Part shown: positions 26,950 to 39,103 of the stretch, piece by piece | Layout of the letters: each line of letters opens with the position of its first letter | Position numbering within the stretch: the stretch's first letter is position 1 | NCBI GenBank assembly: GCA_944325435.1 | Contig: CALVAC010000016.1 | Location: forward strand, 1 to 64,000 | DNA from: an uncultured Bacteroidales bacterium | GTDB lineage: Bacteria > Bacteroidota > Bacteroidia > Bacteroidales > UBA932 | Length of the DNA: 64,000 nucleotides | Reading direction: 5' to 3' | The notes under the pieces: generated by a model | What the model was told of the DNA's origin: nothing | The model's database searches: none | What the model saw: only the letters and a program-made list of their open reading frames with translations | Position numbers and translations under genes: made by a program

Positions 26950-28185
26950 CTACCACTCGAGGATACGGCGGAAGTCGTACTTCTCCGGATCGGCTATGTA
27001 TGCCTTTGCAGCCTCGTAGTCGTCAGGAGTGATGTAATGGGCGATGTAGTTGTAGTAGTTCTGGGCGGTACCTGCATTGATATCCACGACCCGAGGAGGA
27101 ATCTTCCCTGTCTCAGTGTCCTGGAGGTCAGCAAGATAGAGCGGAGACACATTGCCGTAGGCATCCACATACACCATGCAGCCGGTCTTGCCCTCGCTGA
27201 AGAGCTGATAGACTCCCATTGCAAGCTCCGTGCAGTATGTAAGGTCGTATGCCACAGGGTCCTGGCAGCGGACATCATATCCGATCTCCACCGGACGGGT
27301 CTTCACCTTCATCCCGAGCTTCTTGAGCTCCTTCTCAAGCAGGTCGTTGAAAAGCACGGCCTTGGATACCTTGCCGAGCTCCGGATGCCCGTGCTCATCG
27401 TATGTGAAATGGATTCCTGCATCGGCAGCCTCCTTTGCCACCTCCTCGTTATGGAAGAGACCCTCGGCAGCCACGACAGTACCGTAGTTCACTCCCATGA
27501 TCTTCCTCTTGACGATAGCCGAGATGGTCAGCCTGATAATCTTGTCAAGGGTCATCCCTGTCTTGTTGAACATCTCCGGGATAATGGTCATCGGGCAGTG
27601 GGTAGCCTCACCGATACCTAAGGCAAGACTTCCGCATGTACGTCCCATTGCGGAGATTATCAGCCAGTTGCCTGAAGTGCGGGCATCCTCGTAGATAGTC
27701 CTTGCAAGATGCGCCCCTTCGTTCTTCGCTGAATTGTATCCGAAAGTAGGGGTGTTGTTCGGCAGAGGAAGGTCGTTGTCGATTGTCTTCGGGCAATGGA
27801 TATTGGCGATAGGATAGTTCCTTGCGGCCAGGAACTTCGAGATCCTGTTTGCTGTTGAAGCCGTATCATCGCCACCTATTGTCACGAGCAGCTTTATATT
27901 GTTCTCCTTGAAGAGGTCAAGATTGAAGTTCTCCTCGAAATCCTTGTCGGTCGGCTTGAAGCGGCTCATTTCAAGGTAAGAACCTCCCCTGTTGAAATAG
28001 CGGTCAGCCTTGAAGAAGTCGATGTCCTCGGTGCGGGCGTTCTTGCTGAACAGACCTGAATATCCGCCGTGAAGGCCGATGACCCTGTAACCTTTGGTCA
28101 GGAAAGTCTTTGCCACACTCATAGAAACGGAGTTCATTCCCGGTGCAGGACCGCCTCCGCAGAGAATAATAATTGCATCTTTCAT
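26950..28185 (-). CDS. pfp: 6-phosphofructokinase, PPi-dependent signature
   Basis: A 411-residue phosphofructokinase that converts fructose 6-phosphate to the 1,6-bisphosphate in glycolysis. The first loop is GGGPAPGMNS (10-19). The phosphoryl-donor site reads GGDD (104-107) and PKTIDND (132-138). In ATP enzymes these positions are GGDGS and PGTIDND; Asp and Lys here are the established marks of pyrophosphate-dependent enzymes, in which the reaction is reversible. The substrate loop AMGRTCGSLALG (169-180) is intact. It is a single-gene unit with its own promoter and terminator. Donor specificity is inferred from motif and not proven. Confidence 0.9.
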   Translation of the reverse strand: MKDAIIILCGGGPAPGMNSVSMSVAKTFLTKGYRVIGLHGGYSGLFSKNARTEDIDFFKADRYFNRGGSYLEMSRFKPTDKDFEENFNLDLFKENNIKLLVTIGGDDTASTANRISKFLAARNYPIANIHCPKTIDNDLPLPNNTPTFGYNSAKNEGAHLARTIYEDARTSGNWLIISAMGRTCGSLALGIGEATHCPMTIIPEMFNKTGMTLDKIIRLTISAIVKRKIMGVNYGTVVAAEGLFHNEEVAKEAADAGIHFTYDEHGHPELGKVSKAVLFNDLLEKELKKLGMKVKTRPVEIGYDVRCQDPVAYDLTYCTELAMGVYQLFSEGKTGCMVYVDAYGNVSPLYLADLQDTETGKIPPRVVDINAGTAQNYYNYIAHYITPDDYEAAKAYIADPEKYDFRRILEW

Positions 28186-28263
28186 ATCGTACTGAATTTA
28201 TAATAAATGTCCTTGTTCATTGATTTTGCGCCCGTGGACAACTGTCCCCCGATTTTCGCGATG

Positions 28264-28292
28264 CAAAATTATCCATTTTCGTCAAATTTCAA
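28264..28292 (-). promoter_or_regulatory. Promoter of the phosphofructokinase gene
   Basis: On the minus strand TTG (28290-28292) is followed by 18 bp and then TAATTTTG (28264-28271), an exact TAnnTTTG box. Transcription would start near 28257, about 70 nt before the ATG at 28185. Confidence 0.55.
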
Positions 28293-28304
28293 CGAAAAAA
28301 TCGT

Positions 28305-30554
<2,250 letters not shown>

Positions 30555-30574
30555 CAGGAGGCAGAAGCAGACGG

Positions 30575-31498
30575 ATGAACAGACTCAGGCATTACAGCGA
30601 CATTGTGAGGCAGTTTTTCGCCCAGGATATCTGGAAAGTCAACCTTGAGGAACTTTCCAGGGCAAAGGCGAAGACTATAAAGTATATCAAGGTCCTGCTC
30701 ATCACCATCAAGACATTTTCCGCAGAGAAGATAGGTTTCCAGGCTGTTGCGCTGAGCTTTTTCGGCACAATGGCGGTGGTGCCGTTTGTGGCCGTGGCGT
30801 TTGCTGTCACGGACGGGTTCGGGCTTTCCGACAAGCTCAGGGAACTCCTATATGCCAATTTCGATGGACATCAGGAGATAATCGATGTCCTGCTCACATA
30901 CGCCAACAACATCATCACGACATCCCAGAGCAACGCTATGGGACTTATAAGCGCCCTCGTCTTTGTCTGGCTCATAATCTGGATGATGATGTGCGTGGAA
31001 AGGGTGTTCAACAACGTATGGAGGGTCCGGAAGTCAAGGAATTTCTTCAAGAGATTCGGGTTCTACCTGCTGATCCTGTTCATCGCCCCTTTCATCGTCA
31101 TGCTGTTCTTCTCCGGCTCGATCATATACACCAATGCGTTCAAGAGCATCGGTCTCGGAGTGGCATATTTCGACACACTGTCCTCCATGCTTGCCTGGCT
31201 GATATTCTATGTCATCGCCACTCTGACCTTCTCTGCAATGTACAAGTTCATACCCAACTACAAGGTGCGGTACAGCCACGCCCTGCGCGCAGCTGCCATA
31301 TCCGCCGTAGTCTTCACCCTGCTCCAGTACCTCTACCTCGAGACACAGGTCTTCGTGACAAGGCTGAACATGGTATATGGAGCAGTGGCAGCGATACCGC
31401 TTTTCATGTTCTGGATGAATTTCGGCTGGTTCATCATCCTCTTCGGAGCGGAACTTTCCTACGCGTTTCAGAATGTCAACAACTATAACCTTGAATGA
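30575..31498 (+). CDS. YihY/BrkB-family membrane protein
   Basis: A 307-residue inner-membrane protein with about six transmembrane helices (for example ALVFVWLIIWMMMCVERVFN and FYLLILFIAPFIVMLFFSGS) and the family region LNMVYGAVAAIPLFMFWMNF. YihY was once miscalled RNase BN; the true role is unknown, probably transport or envelope. An AGGAGG sequence lies 12 bp before the ATG, which is uncommon in Bacteroidota. Its stop overlaps the start of rel by four bases (ATGA). Confidence 0.9.
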   Translation: MNRLRHYSDIVRQFFAQDIWKVNLEELSRAKAKTIKYIKVLLITIKTFSAEKIGFQAVALSFFGTMAVVPFVAVAFAVTDGFGLSDKLRELLYANFDGHQEIIDVLLTYANNIITTSQSNAMGLISALVFVWLIIWMMMCVERVFNNVWRVRKSRNFFKRFGFYLLILFIAPFIVMLFFSGSIIYTNAFKSIGLGVAYFDTLSSMLAWLIFYVIATLTFSAMYKFIPNYKVRYSHALRAAAISAVVFTLLQYLYLETQVFVTRLNMVYGAVAAIPLFMFWMNFGWFIILFGAELSYAFQNVNNYNLE

Positions 31499-33717
31499 CA
31501 ATGAGTTTCTCTGAATTCACACAACAAGACAATGAGGTCATAGCACGCGACTACGCAGACCTGAAGGAAGCAGCGATGAGACGCTGCGCCAACCAGGGTG
31601 AAATGGATGTGGTCCAGAAGGCTTTTGAATTTGCCAACGAGGCGCACAAGGGGGTACGCCGCCGCAGCGGTGAGCCTTACATACTCCATCCGATAGCCGT
31701 GGCCAAGATAGTGGTGACCAACATAGGTCTGGGATACAAGTCGATTGCGGCCGCACTGCTGCACGATGTTGTGGAGGACACCGCCTACACAGTGGATGAC
31801 ATCCGCAACCTGTTCGGGGACCGCATTGCCCTGCTGGTGGACGGGCTGACCAAGATCAAGGTTGTCCTCGACAATGATGCCAAGTCCGGCAGCAGAAGCA
31901 TCCAGGCGGAGAACTTCAAGAGGATTCTGCTGACCCTGAACGATGATGTCCGCGTGGTCCTGATAAAGCTGGCGGACCGGTTGCACAACTGCCGCACTAT
32001 AGAGTTCATGCCGGAATACAAGAGAGACAAGATATTGAGCGAGACTATGTTCATATTCATCCCTCTCGCCCACCGGCTCGGACTGTACGAGGTGAAATCC
32101 GAAATGGAGAACATCTGGCTCAGGTACAAGGAGCCGGAAGCCTTCAATGACATCACGGCCAAGATCAACCGCAATATGACCGACAAGGAGAAGGAGATAG
32201 ATGAGTTCATTGTCCCGATTTCCTCCGCCCTGAAAGGTGCCGGTTTCAATTTCGAGATACGCAAAAGGGTCAAGACGGCTTATTCGATATGGCACAAGAT
32301 GGTCACGAAAGGCATCACTTTCGACCAGGTCTATGACCTGTACGCAGTCCGCATCATTTTCACCCCGGATCCGGGAAGCACGGAGACAGAGAGGGACCAG
32401 TGCTACCACGTGTTCTCTATCATAACCGATATCTACAGATACAAGCCGGACAGGGTCAGGGACTGGGTGAAGCACCCTAAAAACAACGGATACGAAGCCC
32501 TGCACTGCACCCTTATGAGCCATTCCGGCATCTGGATAGAGGTACAGATACGTACCAGGAGAATGGATGACATTGCCGAGAAAGGTATCGCGGCCCACTG
32601 GGCATACAAGAAAGACGGTTTTGTCGGAGAGAATGAGAGCGAGATGGACAGGTGGATATCCAAGGTCAAGGAAATCCTCGTCAATCCTGATGTCAATGCT
32701 CTGGAGCTGCTGGACATCATACACAACGACCTCAATACCTCCGACATATTCGTGTTCACGCCTAAAGGTGAACAGAGGCGTATCCAGAAAGGGGCGACTG
32801 CCCTTGATTTTGCCTACAGCATCCATACCCACATCGGCAACACGGCCATCGCCGCGAAGGTAAACATGAGGCTTGTCCCGCTTTCATACATACTGAAGGG
32901 AGGCGACCAGGTGGAGATAATCACGGCAGAGACAGAGAAGCCCAAAAGGGAATGGCTGCAGTTCCTGCAGACTCGCAAGGCACGCAATATCGTGATGGAC
33001 TATCTCAAGAGCGAACGCAACGACAGCATCAGGACAGGCAGGAAAATGCTCGAGGACCAGGTGACGACCCTTGGCTACAAACTGACAGACAAGGCGCTGC
33101 ACAGGCTGATGGAGGGATATGGCATACCGGAGAACGAGCCGGATGAACTGTATTTCAGGATAGGGATAGGCCTGCTGAAACTCAACGACCTCGACAGCCT
33201 GCTGAAACAGTCTGCGACAAAGCCGAAACAATGGCTGTCGTGGTTCCGTTCAATGGGGAAGAAAGGCGGCTTTGTCATCAATGATGAAGGCGGGACAAGC
33301 CACCGCTATGTGATAGCAGGGTGCTGCAATCCTATCCCGGGAGACAGCGTGGTGGGATTCCTCGACCCTGACGGGACAGTGACCGTACACAAGAAGAGCT
33401 GTCCGGTGGCGAATGATGAAGCCGCTAAGCACGGAGACAGGATTGTGGTACCGGAATGGGAGGAGTCATCCCAGACATCCTTCCTTGTCCGCCTCTCACT
33501 CAGAGGGCTGGACAGGATCGGGATTATCAATGAAATCACCCGCTACATATCGTTCGTTATGAGCGTCAATATACGCAGCATCAACATATCCACCGACAAC
33601 GGTGTGTTTGAAGGGATGATAGACCTCTATGTGCATGACAAGAAAGACCTGGACAAACTGACGAAAAAACTGGTGAAGATAGAAGGGATACAGAATGTGG
33701 TCAGGACTGACCTGTAA
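31495..33717 (+). CDS. rel: Bifunctional (p)ppGpp synthetase/hydrolase
   Basis: A 740-residue stringent-response enzyme. The hydrolase (HD) domain is intact, with LLHDVVEDT at 88-96 providing His90-Asp91 and Glu94-Asp95. The synthetase domain carries KRVKTAYSIWHKM and later GYEALHCTLM and EVQIRTRRMDDIAEKG. A TGS domain (IFVFTPKGEQRRIQKGATALDFAY) and a C-terminal ACT domain follow. Both active sites look functional, so this is a Rel/SpoT-type bifunctional protein. Translation starts at the ATGA overlap with yihY; a second ATG lies two codons later. Confidence 0.95.
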   Translation: MTMSFSEFTQQDNEVIARDYADLKEAAMRRCANQGEMDVVQKAFEFANEAHKGVRRRSGEPYILHPIAVAKIVVTNIGLGYKSIAAALLHDVVEDTAYTVDDIRNLFGDRIALLVDGLTKIKVVLDNDAKSGSRSIQAENFKRILLTLNDDVRVVLIKLADRLHNCRTIEFMPEYKRDKILSETMFIFIPLAHRLGLYEVKSEMENIWLRYKEPEAFNDITAKINRNMTDKEKEIDEFIVPISSALKGAGFNFEIRKRVKTAYSIWHKMVTKGITFDQVYDLYAVRIIFTPDPGSTETERDQCYHVFSIITDIYRYKPDRVRDWVKHPKNNGYEALHCTLMSHSGIWIEVQIRTRRMDDIAEKGIAAHWAYKKDGFVGENESEMDRWISKVKEILVNPDVNALELLDIIHNDLNTSDIFVFTPKGEQRRIQKGATALDFAYSIHTHIGNTAIAAKVNMRLVPLSYILKGGDQVEIITAETEKPKREWLQFLQTRKARNIVMDYLKSERNDSIRTGRKMLEDQVTTLGYKLTDKALHRLMEGYGIPENEPDELYFRIGIGLLKLNDLDSLLKQSATKPKQWLSWFRSMGKKGGFVINDEGGTSHRYVIAGCCNPIPGDSVVGFLDPDGTVTVHKKSCPVANDEAAKHGDRIVVPEWEESSQTSFLVRLSLRGLDRIGIINEITRYISFVMSVNIRSINISTDNGVFEGMIDLYVHDKKDLDKLTKKLVKIEGIQNVVRTDL

Positions 33718-33722
33718 CTATA

Positions 33723-35567
33723 ATGGATATGGTAAAGAAGATACTGTCGAAATATTTTCCCGCGATTCCCGTGGGTATTGTGCTGGCATCGGTAATGTTC
33801 TCGCATTCCTGCGCCAACACCACGACACCACCCAGCGGAGGGCCGAAGGATACGATTCCGCCGGTGATAACCAAGCTCTACCCGCCTGACAGGGCGACGA
33901 TGGTGCCGGTGCACAGGACTCAGCTCTCATTCACTTTCGATGAATATGTAGTAGTCAAGGAAAGGCAGAACATCTTCCTTTCCCCTCCGCAGGAAAAGGC
34001 TCCGGCATACAAGATAAAAGGGAAAAGCGTCGTAATATCGTTCGAGAATGACCTGGACTCCAACAGGACATATACCCTTGACCTTACAAATGCCATTGCA
34101 GACAACAACGAGGGCAATATGTTCCCCGGACTTACGCTTGCGTTCTCGACAGGGAGCGTGCTTGACTCAATGATGCTGACCGGAAGCGTATATGACTGCA
34201 ACACCCTTATGCCTGTCAAAGGGGCTACGGTGATGCTGTACAGATACCAGGGTGACTCCACCACCGTAAACGACACGCTCACTGTCCCCGCTGACTCGGC
34301 CCTGTTCCTGAAAAGGCCGGATGCTGCCGCCAGGACAGATGACTGGGGATTCTTCTGCATCAGAAACATTGCCGACACCCTTTACAGGATGTACGCGATA
34401 CTCGAAGAAAGTCCGAACAACATCTATGATCCGGACAACGACAGGGTCGCGTTCATCGATTCCCTGGTAAGGCCTGTAACTGTAGTGGATGACTCTCTGC
34501 CTGAAGTCATCAAATATCTGATGACGGATACCGTCGCCTGCCTTGCCAGAAGAAGCGAATACGAGCTGAATATGTTCAGGGAAACTCCGTCCAAGCAGAT
34601 GATAGTCAACAGCGAGCGTCTCGGGGAAAGGACGGCGTACATCACGTTTATGGCTCCGTATGCAGATGTCGACTCCATCTGGATACGGGGAGTGCCACAG
34701 GAAAAGCTCATTACACAGTTCAATCTGGAGAGAGACAGTCTTGAGATTTGGGTCAACGACCCGAAGGAGCAGCCGGATACCTTGTTCCTCAATGTATCGT
34801 ATATGAAGACCGATACGCTCGGGCAGCTCTCCCCTTTCATCGAGGAGGTCAAGCTCACCAAACCGCGGCAGTCGGCTGCAGCCAAGAGTGCCAGACGCGA
34901 CATAAAGAAAGAAGACACGACGACAGTGTTCACTATAACGGCCGAGCCGGAGACCGTGGAGCAGTACGGTTTCCAGATAGAGTTCAAATATCCGCTCGTG
35001 AAGTCAGCCTTCGACTCTCTTGAGTTCAGATACCTCAATCCGCGCCAGCAGGAGTCCAAAGGAGAATATACCGTCGAACAGGACAGTCTCAACCTTAGGA
35101 AGTATATAGTGAGACCTGTGGAGAAACTGATGCCTGGATATGAATATTTCCTGAAGGTGCCTTCACGGAAATTTATGGATATCAACGGATTCTATAACGA
35201 CAGTTCCGAAGTGCAGGTGACTCTGCCTAAAGATGACAAGCTCAGCTCTCTCTCCCTTGTGCTCTCCGGAGTGCAGAACAAGTATATTGTGGACCTGCTG
35301 AACGAGAACCGGGACAAGGTGGTACGCTCTTTCATAATAGAGAACGACTGCACATTGCTGTTCCCGTATATCACGGCAGGGAAATACTGCATCCGCATCA
35401 CCGAGGACCTTAACCGCAACGGGCTTGTGGATACCGGAAACGTACTTGCACGCAAACAGCCGGAGAAGGTCAAGCTCTTCAAGCTGGAAGATGGTACATT
35501 CCTGATAGACATACCGGAAATGACAGAACTGGAGCAGAGCATCGACATCGGAGAACTTTTCAGATAA
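33723..35567 (+). CDS. Big_5 Ig-like-domain lipoprotein
   Basis: A 614-residue lipoprotein (lipobox near FSHSC, residue 30). Just after the lipid site is a Pro/Gly linker (TTPPSGGPKDTIPPVI), then a Big_5 (SbsA-type Ig-like) domain, about residues 45-145, with FTFDEYVV and YTLDLTNAIADNNEGN. The middle resembles a carboxypeptidase-regulatory-like module, and several beta-rich repeats follow. This is a widespread Bacteroidota family of unknown function, often beside rel and outer-membrane-protein genes. It starts 5 bp after the rel stop. Confidence 0.8.
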   Translation: MDMVKKILSKYFPAIPVGIVLASVMFSHSCANTTTPPSGGPKDTIPPVITKLYPPDRATMVPVHRTQLSFTFDEYVVVKERQNIFLSPPQEKAPAYKIKGKSVVISFENDLDSNRTYTLDLTNAIADNNEGNMFPGLTLAFSTGSVLDSMMLTGSVYDCNTLMPVKGATVMLYRYQGDSTTVNDTLTVPADSALFLKRPDAAARTDDWGFFCIRNIADTLYRMYAILEESPNNIYDPDNDRVAFIDSLVRPVTVVDDSLPEVIKYLMTDTVACLARRSEYELNMFRETPSKQMIVNSERLGERTAYITFMAPYADVDSIWIRGVPQEKLITQFNLERDSLEIWVNDPKEQPDTLFLNVSYMKTDTLGQLSPFIEEVKLTKPRQSAAAKSARRDIKKEDTTTVFTITAEPETVEQYGFQIEFKYPLVKSAFDSLEFRYLNPRQQESKGEYTVEQDSLNLRKYIVRPVEKLMPGYEYFLKVPSRKFMDINGFYNDSSEVQVTLPKDDKLSSLSLVLSGVQNKYIVDLLNENRDKVVRSFIIENDCTLLFPYITAGKYCIRITEDLNRNGLVDTGNVLARKQPEKVKLFKLEDGTFLIDIPEMTELEQSIDIGELFR

Positions 35568-35576
35568 GAGAGACGA

Positions 35577-36434
35577 ATGATGAGAAAGATTTTGACTGTG
35601 TTTTTTTCCATTGTATCCTGCGTGGCAGTATATGCGCAGGAAGACACCCTGGGCATTGCGGAGATTGAGATATCTGAGGATTCCGTTGTCTTTTCCGATG
35701 CCTACCTCGACTCGCTGGATATACGCAAGAAAAGCGTCATCAACGACTATACCCTCATCGGTGTGCAGTACGGGGTGGGGCTGAACCAGATGAGCTGGAA
35801 TCCGAGGATGGAGCAGAAGATGCAGTTCGTGCCGGTCAATTTCGGGGTCACATGGACAAGGTTCTGCAAGATGTTCGGATACATGCCGTATTTCGGTATC
35901 CAGGCAGGGCTTTTCTATGCCAAGGAAGGCTACAGCCTTGATGAGGAATATAATGTGGAGGGGGCGACGGATGTGCTGATGGATGTGGTCGAAGTCCCTG
36001 TCCTGGCGCATTTCCATTTCGATTTCTGGAAAATGAAGCTTATGGCTAACATCGGATTCTACGGCAGCTACAGGCTGAATATCCAGAGAATGGGGCCTTC
36101 TGTGCTGCCGGCGGTGGAGAATTCGTTCCTGTCCACAGACAGAAGGTTCGACTACGGCATCAAGGGAGGGGCAGGTTTCGGCTTTGTGTTCGACCCGGTG
36201 GAAATACATATCACTGCAATGTACAAATACGGTTTCGGTTCCCTTTATGAGCCGAACTATTACAGCGAATATTATTACCGTTTCGCATCGGTATCGAATA
36301 TCGTCATCTCGGTAGGAGTCCATTTCCAGCTGACGAAACGGACAGGGAAGACAAGTCACCAGCTCAGGAGGGAGGCAAGGGAAATCTTTCAGGAAAGGAA
36401 AAGTCCTGCGGCTTCTTCCCCTGTCTCTGAATGA
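35577..36434 (+). CDS. PorT-like outer-membrane beta-barrel protein
   Basis: A 285-residue exported protein (signal peptide ending AVYAQ) whose mature part alternates aromatic and small residues as in small outer-membrane barrels (YMPYFGIQAGLFYAKEGYS, GFGFVFDPVEIHITAMYKYGFG). The length and position suggest the PorT/outer-membrane-beta-barrel family. A periplasmic, basic C-terminal tail follows the last strand. The stop overlaps ispG by four bases, so translation is coupled. Function unknown. Confidence 0.7.
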   Translation: MMRKILTVFFSIVSCVAVYAQEDTLGIAEIEISEDSVVFSDAYLDSLDIRKKSVINDYTLIGVQYGVGLNQMSWNPRMEQKMQFVPVNFGVTWTRFCKMFGYMPYFGIQAGLFYAKEGYSLDEEYNVEGATDVLMDVVEVPVLAHFHFDFWKMKLMANIGFYGSYRLNIQRMGPSVLPAVENSFLSTDRRFDYGIKGGAGFGFVFDPVEIHITAMYKYGFGSLYEPNYYSEYYYRFASVSNIVISVGVHFQLTKRTGKTSHQLRREAREIFQERKSPAASSPVSE

Positions 36435-37792
36435 CATCACGGATCCCAAAGACACAGGATATGACAAGCATTACAGTAAAAGCGGGAAATGTAGCAATCG
36501 GAGGAGGCAATCCGATAGTAGTACAGACTATGTGCAACACGCACACATCGGATGTGGAAGCGACGCTCGGTCAGTGCAGGAGACTGTACGGGGCAGGTGC
36601 GGAAATGATACGGCTCACAGTACCCGGTCCAGGAGACATAGCCCCTCTTAAAGAGATTCACCGTCGCCTCAGGGAAGAGGGCATAGACACTCCCCTCGTG
36701 GCAGACATACATTTCTCATCGGAAACTGCAATCGAGGCTGCCAAGGTCGTTGAAAAGGTAAGGATCAATCCAGGAAATTTCCACCGGGACCATCAGAAGG
36801 CCTGCGAACAGTTCTCAAGACTTGTCGCAGTATGCAAGGAGCACGGCACTGCCATCCGTATCGGGCTCAACCACGGCTCGCTCGGGGAAAGGATAACATC
36901 CCTGTACGGCAACACTCCCATTGCGATGAAGGAAGCCGCTATGGAGTGGATCAGAATGTGCATAACGAACAGTTTCTACAATGTCGTAGTATCCCTCAAG
37001 GCAAGTAACACAATTGTTATGGTGGAGGCTTACCGCCTGCTGGCAAAGGCGATGGAAGAGTCGGGAACCATCTTCCCCCTCCATGTCGGAGTGACAGAAG
37101 CCGGGAACGGGGATTCAGGAAGGATAAAGTCGATAGCCGGGATTTCAACCCTGCTTTCAGAAGGCATTGGCGATACAGTAAGGGTATCGCTTACAGAACC
37201 TCCAGAGAACGAGCTGCCGGTTGCCAGATACCTTGCAGACAGATACGGCCGCAGGCTCCATTCCTCAATGGTTTCCATCAATATAGAAGGACGGAAGGCG
37301 GTTGCGGCATACGATGCACCATCAAGAGACCGGCTGCTGATGGATTTCTCCGCAGATTTCGGGAAAATGCTGCTTGACCGCAAGATAGATGAGGTGGAAC
37401 TCAAGGGGGCATATACAGGTGAAGACGGACAGAGACATCTGCTCGATGGTTCGGATTATGCCGCATACCTCGTGGATGAACTGATGCAGGCTTCCAGACG
37501 CAGGTTCTACAGGCCTGAATATGTCGCTTGTCCTGGATGCGGACGGACAATGTACAATCTTGAAGAGACTTTCAATGAAGTCAAGAGAAGGACAGCCCAC
37601 CTGAAAGGTATGGTCATAGCAGTGATGGGCTGTATAGTAAACGGCCCGGGGGAAATGGCTGATGCCGACTGGGGCTATGTAGGAGAAGGCAACCATCGGG
37701 TCACAATATACAAAGGGAAGACCCCTGTTGCCAGACATATCCCCGAGACTGAGGCGATAGACCTGCTTCTTGCCCTCATAGAAAAAGGGTAG
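36431..37792 (+). CDS. ispG: 4-hydroxy-3-methylbut-2-enyl diphosphate synthase IspG
   Basis: A 453-residue MEP-pathway enzyme that makes HMBPP with a [4Fe-4S] cluster. The N-terminal TIM barrel (residues about 12-260) contains MIRLTVPGPGD and the LVADIHF strand. Cluster ligands are CPGC (Cys367, Cys370), Cys401 in GCIVNGPGE and Glu408. Between barrel and cluster domain lie about 100 extra residues absent in the short E. coli form but far fewer than in the large chlamydial/plant form. ATG 36431 overlaps the upstream stop (ATGA); ATG 36461 is an alternative. Confidence 0.95.
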   Translation: MTSRIPKTQDMTSITVKAGNVAIGGGNPIVVQTMCNTHTSDVEATLGQCRRLYGAGAEMIRLTVPGPGDIAPLKEIHRRLREEGIDTPLVADIHFSSETAIEAAKVVEKVRINPGNFHRDHQKACEQFSRLVAVCKEHGTAIRIGLNHGSLGERITSLYGNTPIAMKEAAMEWIRMCITNSFYNVVVSLKASNTIVMVEAYRLLAKAMEESGTIFPLHVGVTEAGNGDSGRIKSIAGISTLLSEGIGDTVRVSLTEPPENELPVARYLADRYGRRLHSSMVSINIEGRKAVAAYDAPSRDRLLMDFSADFGKMLLDRKIDEVELKGAYTGEDGQRHLLDGSDYAAYLVDELMQASRRRFYRPEYVACPGCGRTMYNLEETFNEVKRRTAHLKGMVIAVMGCIVNGPGEMADADWGYVGEGNHRVTIYKGKTPVARHIPETEAIDLLLALIEKG

Positions 37793-37799
37793 ATATCCG

Positions 37800-39101
37800 T
37801 CAGTCTGAAATTTCCGGTGAAGTCTCCTGGTGGCTTCTCTTGACGATGACCTTGTCTATTCTGGCACCATCCATATCCACTACCTCGAACGAGAAGCCGT
37901 TCCAGTCGACTTTCTCGCCTGCCACAGGCACATGGTCAAGTTCCTCGAGTATGAGACCGGCCACCGTAGTGTATTCGGAGTCTTCAAGAAGGTCGTCATC
38001 CAGGTCGAAATGCCTCAGGAAGTCGTAGATAGGACACTGTCCATCCACAAGCCATCCATCATTCCCCTGACGGGCGACAATGTCCGGCTCTTCGCCGTGG
38101 TCGTTCACATTCCCGACCAGCTCCTCGATTATGTCCTTGAGGGTTATTATTCCTGAGCACAGGCCGAACTCGTCGCAGATGAGGGCACGGCTGACATGCC
38201 TGCGCTTCATTTCCTCGAGCACGGTGTAGACATTCATGTTCTCATGGAAATACACAGGCTCGTGCATCATCTTCTCCAGGTCGAACGAGCCTTTCCCGAG
38301 ATTCAGGACAAAGTCCTTGAGGCTCAGCACTCCTATCACATGGTCAAGGTCCCCGTCTGCTACAGGATATTCCTCATAGAGGTTCTCCTCTATCGTCCTG
38401 CGGACCTCGCTCTCATCCATCTCTTTCTCCAGCCATACGATGTCGCTCCTGTGGGTCATAATCGTGCTGACCTTCTGGTCACCGAGGGTGAACACATTCT
38501 CGACGATATCCTGTTCCATCGGCAGCACCTCGCCCTCATCGGTACCTTCCTGTATGATCGAGCGTATCTCCTCCTCCGTCACCTTGGTCTCCTGGTTCTG
38601 CAGACGCAGAGCCTTGGATATGAGATGCGTCGTCTTGGAGAGTATCCATACGAACGGGGATGCTATCACTGAAATGAAACTCATCGGCCCTGACACGAAC
38701 CTGGCCACTTTCTCGGATGCGCTCATCCCTATCTTCTTGGGCACCAGTTCCCCGAATATGAGGGTCAGGAAAGTTACTATGACCACGATGATACCTTTCG
38801 CAAGGGAATCCGCCGCACCGGCCGACATGCCGGCCCGTTCAAACACATCCGCAAATTCGGCAGCTATCCTGTTGCCGGAGAATATACCGGTGAGGATTCC
38901 TATGAGGGTTATCCCTATCTGCACTGCGGAGAGAAACCTGTCAGGGTCCGAAGCCAGTTTCAAGGCCCTCTTCGCGTTGCTGTTGCCCTTGTCGGCATCG
39001 GCCTGCAGATTAGATTTCCTTGCAGAGATCAAGGCGATCTCGGACATGGCGAAAAAACCGTTCAGAAGAATGAGAAGGAGGATTATAAAAATTTCATCCA
39101 T
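37800..39101 (-). CDS. CNNM/CorC-family transporter (hemolysin-like)
   Basis: A 433-residue membrane protein. A DUF21/CNNM domain spans residues 1-185, with four hydrophobic segments (MDEIFIILLLILLNGFFAMSE; GIIVVIVTFLTLIFGELVPK). Next come two CBS domains, about 205-330 (VSTIMTHRSDIVWLEKEM; HVSRALICDEFG), and a C-terminal CorC/HlyC domain from about 345 (LVDGQCPIYDFLRHF). These proteins are linked to Mg2+ or Co2+ efflux. It is last in the rsfS-ftsH-cdsA-psd run, 2 bp after psd, and converges with ispG at a gap of 7 bp. Confidence 0.9.
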   Translation of the reverse strand: MDEIFIILLLILLNGFFAMSEIALISARKSNLQADADKGNSNAKRALKLASDPDRFLSAVQIGITLIGILTGIFSGNRIAAEFADVFERAGMSAGAADSLAKGIIVVIVTFLTLIFGELVPKKIGMSASEKVARFVSGPMSFISVIASPFVWILSKTTHLISKALRLQNQETKVTEEEIRSIIQEGTDEGEVLPMEQDIVENVFTLGDQKVSTIMTHRSDIVWLEKEMDESEVRRTIEENLYEEYPVADGDLDHVIGVLSLKDFVLNLGKGSFDLEKMMHEPVYFHENMNVYTVLEEMKRRHVSRALICDEFGLCSGIITLKDIIEELVGNVNDHGEEPDIVARQGNDGWLVDGQCPIYDFLRHFDLDDDLLEDSEYTTVAGLILEELDHVPVAGEKVDWNGFSFEVVDMDGARIDKVIVKRSHQETSPEISD

Positions 39102-39103
39102 AG

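Noticed and set aside
31483..32832. 449-codon open frame antisense to rel
   Set aside because: Lies entirely inside the conserved hydrolase and synthetase domains; no recognisable protein.
35163..36467. 434-codon antisense frame over the Big_5 and beta-barrel genes
   Set aside because: Spans two genes in tight plus-strand order and has no start context or motif.
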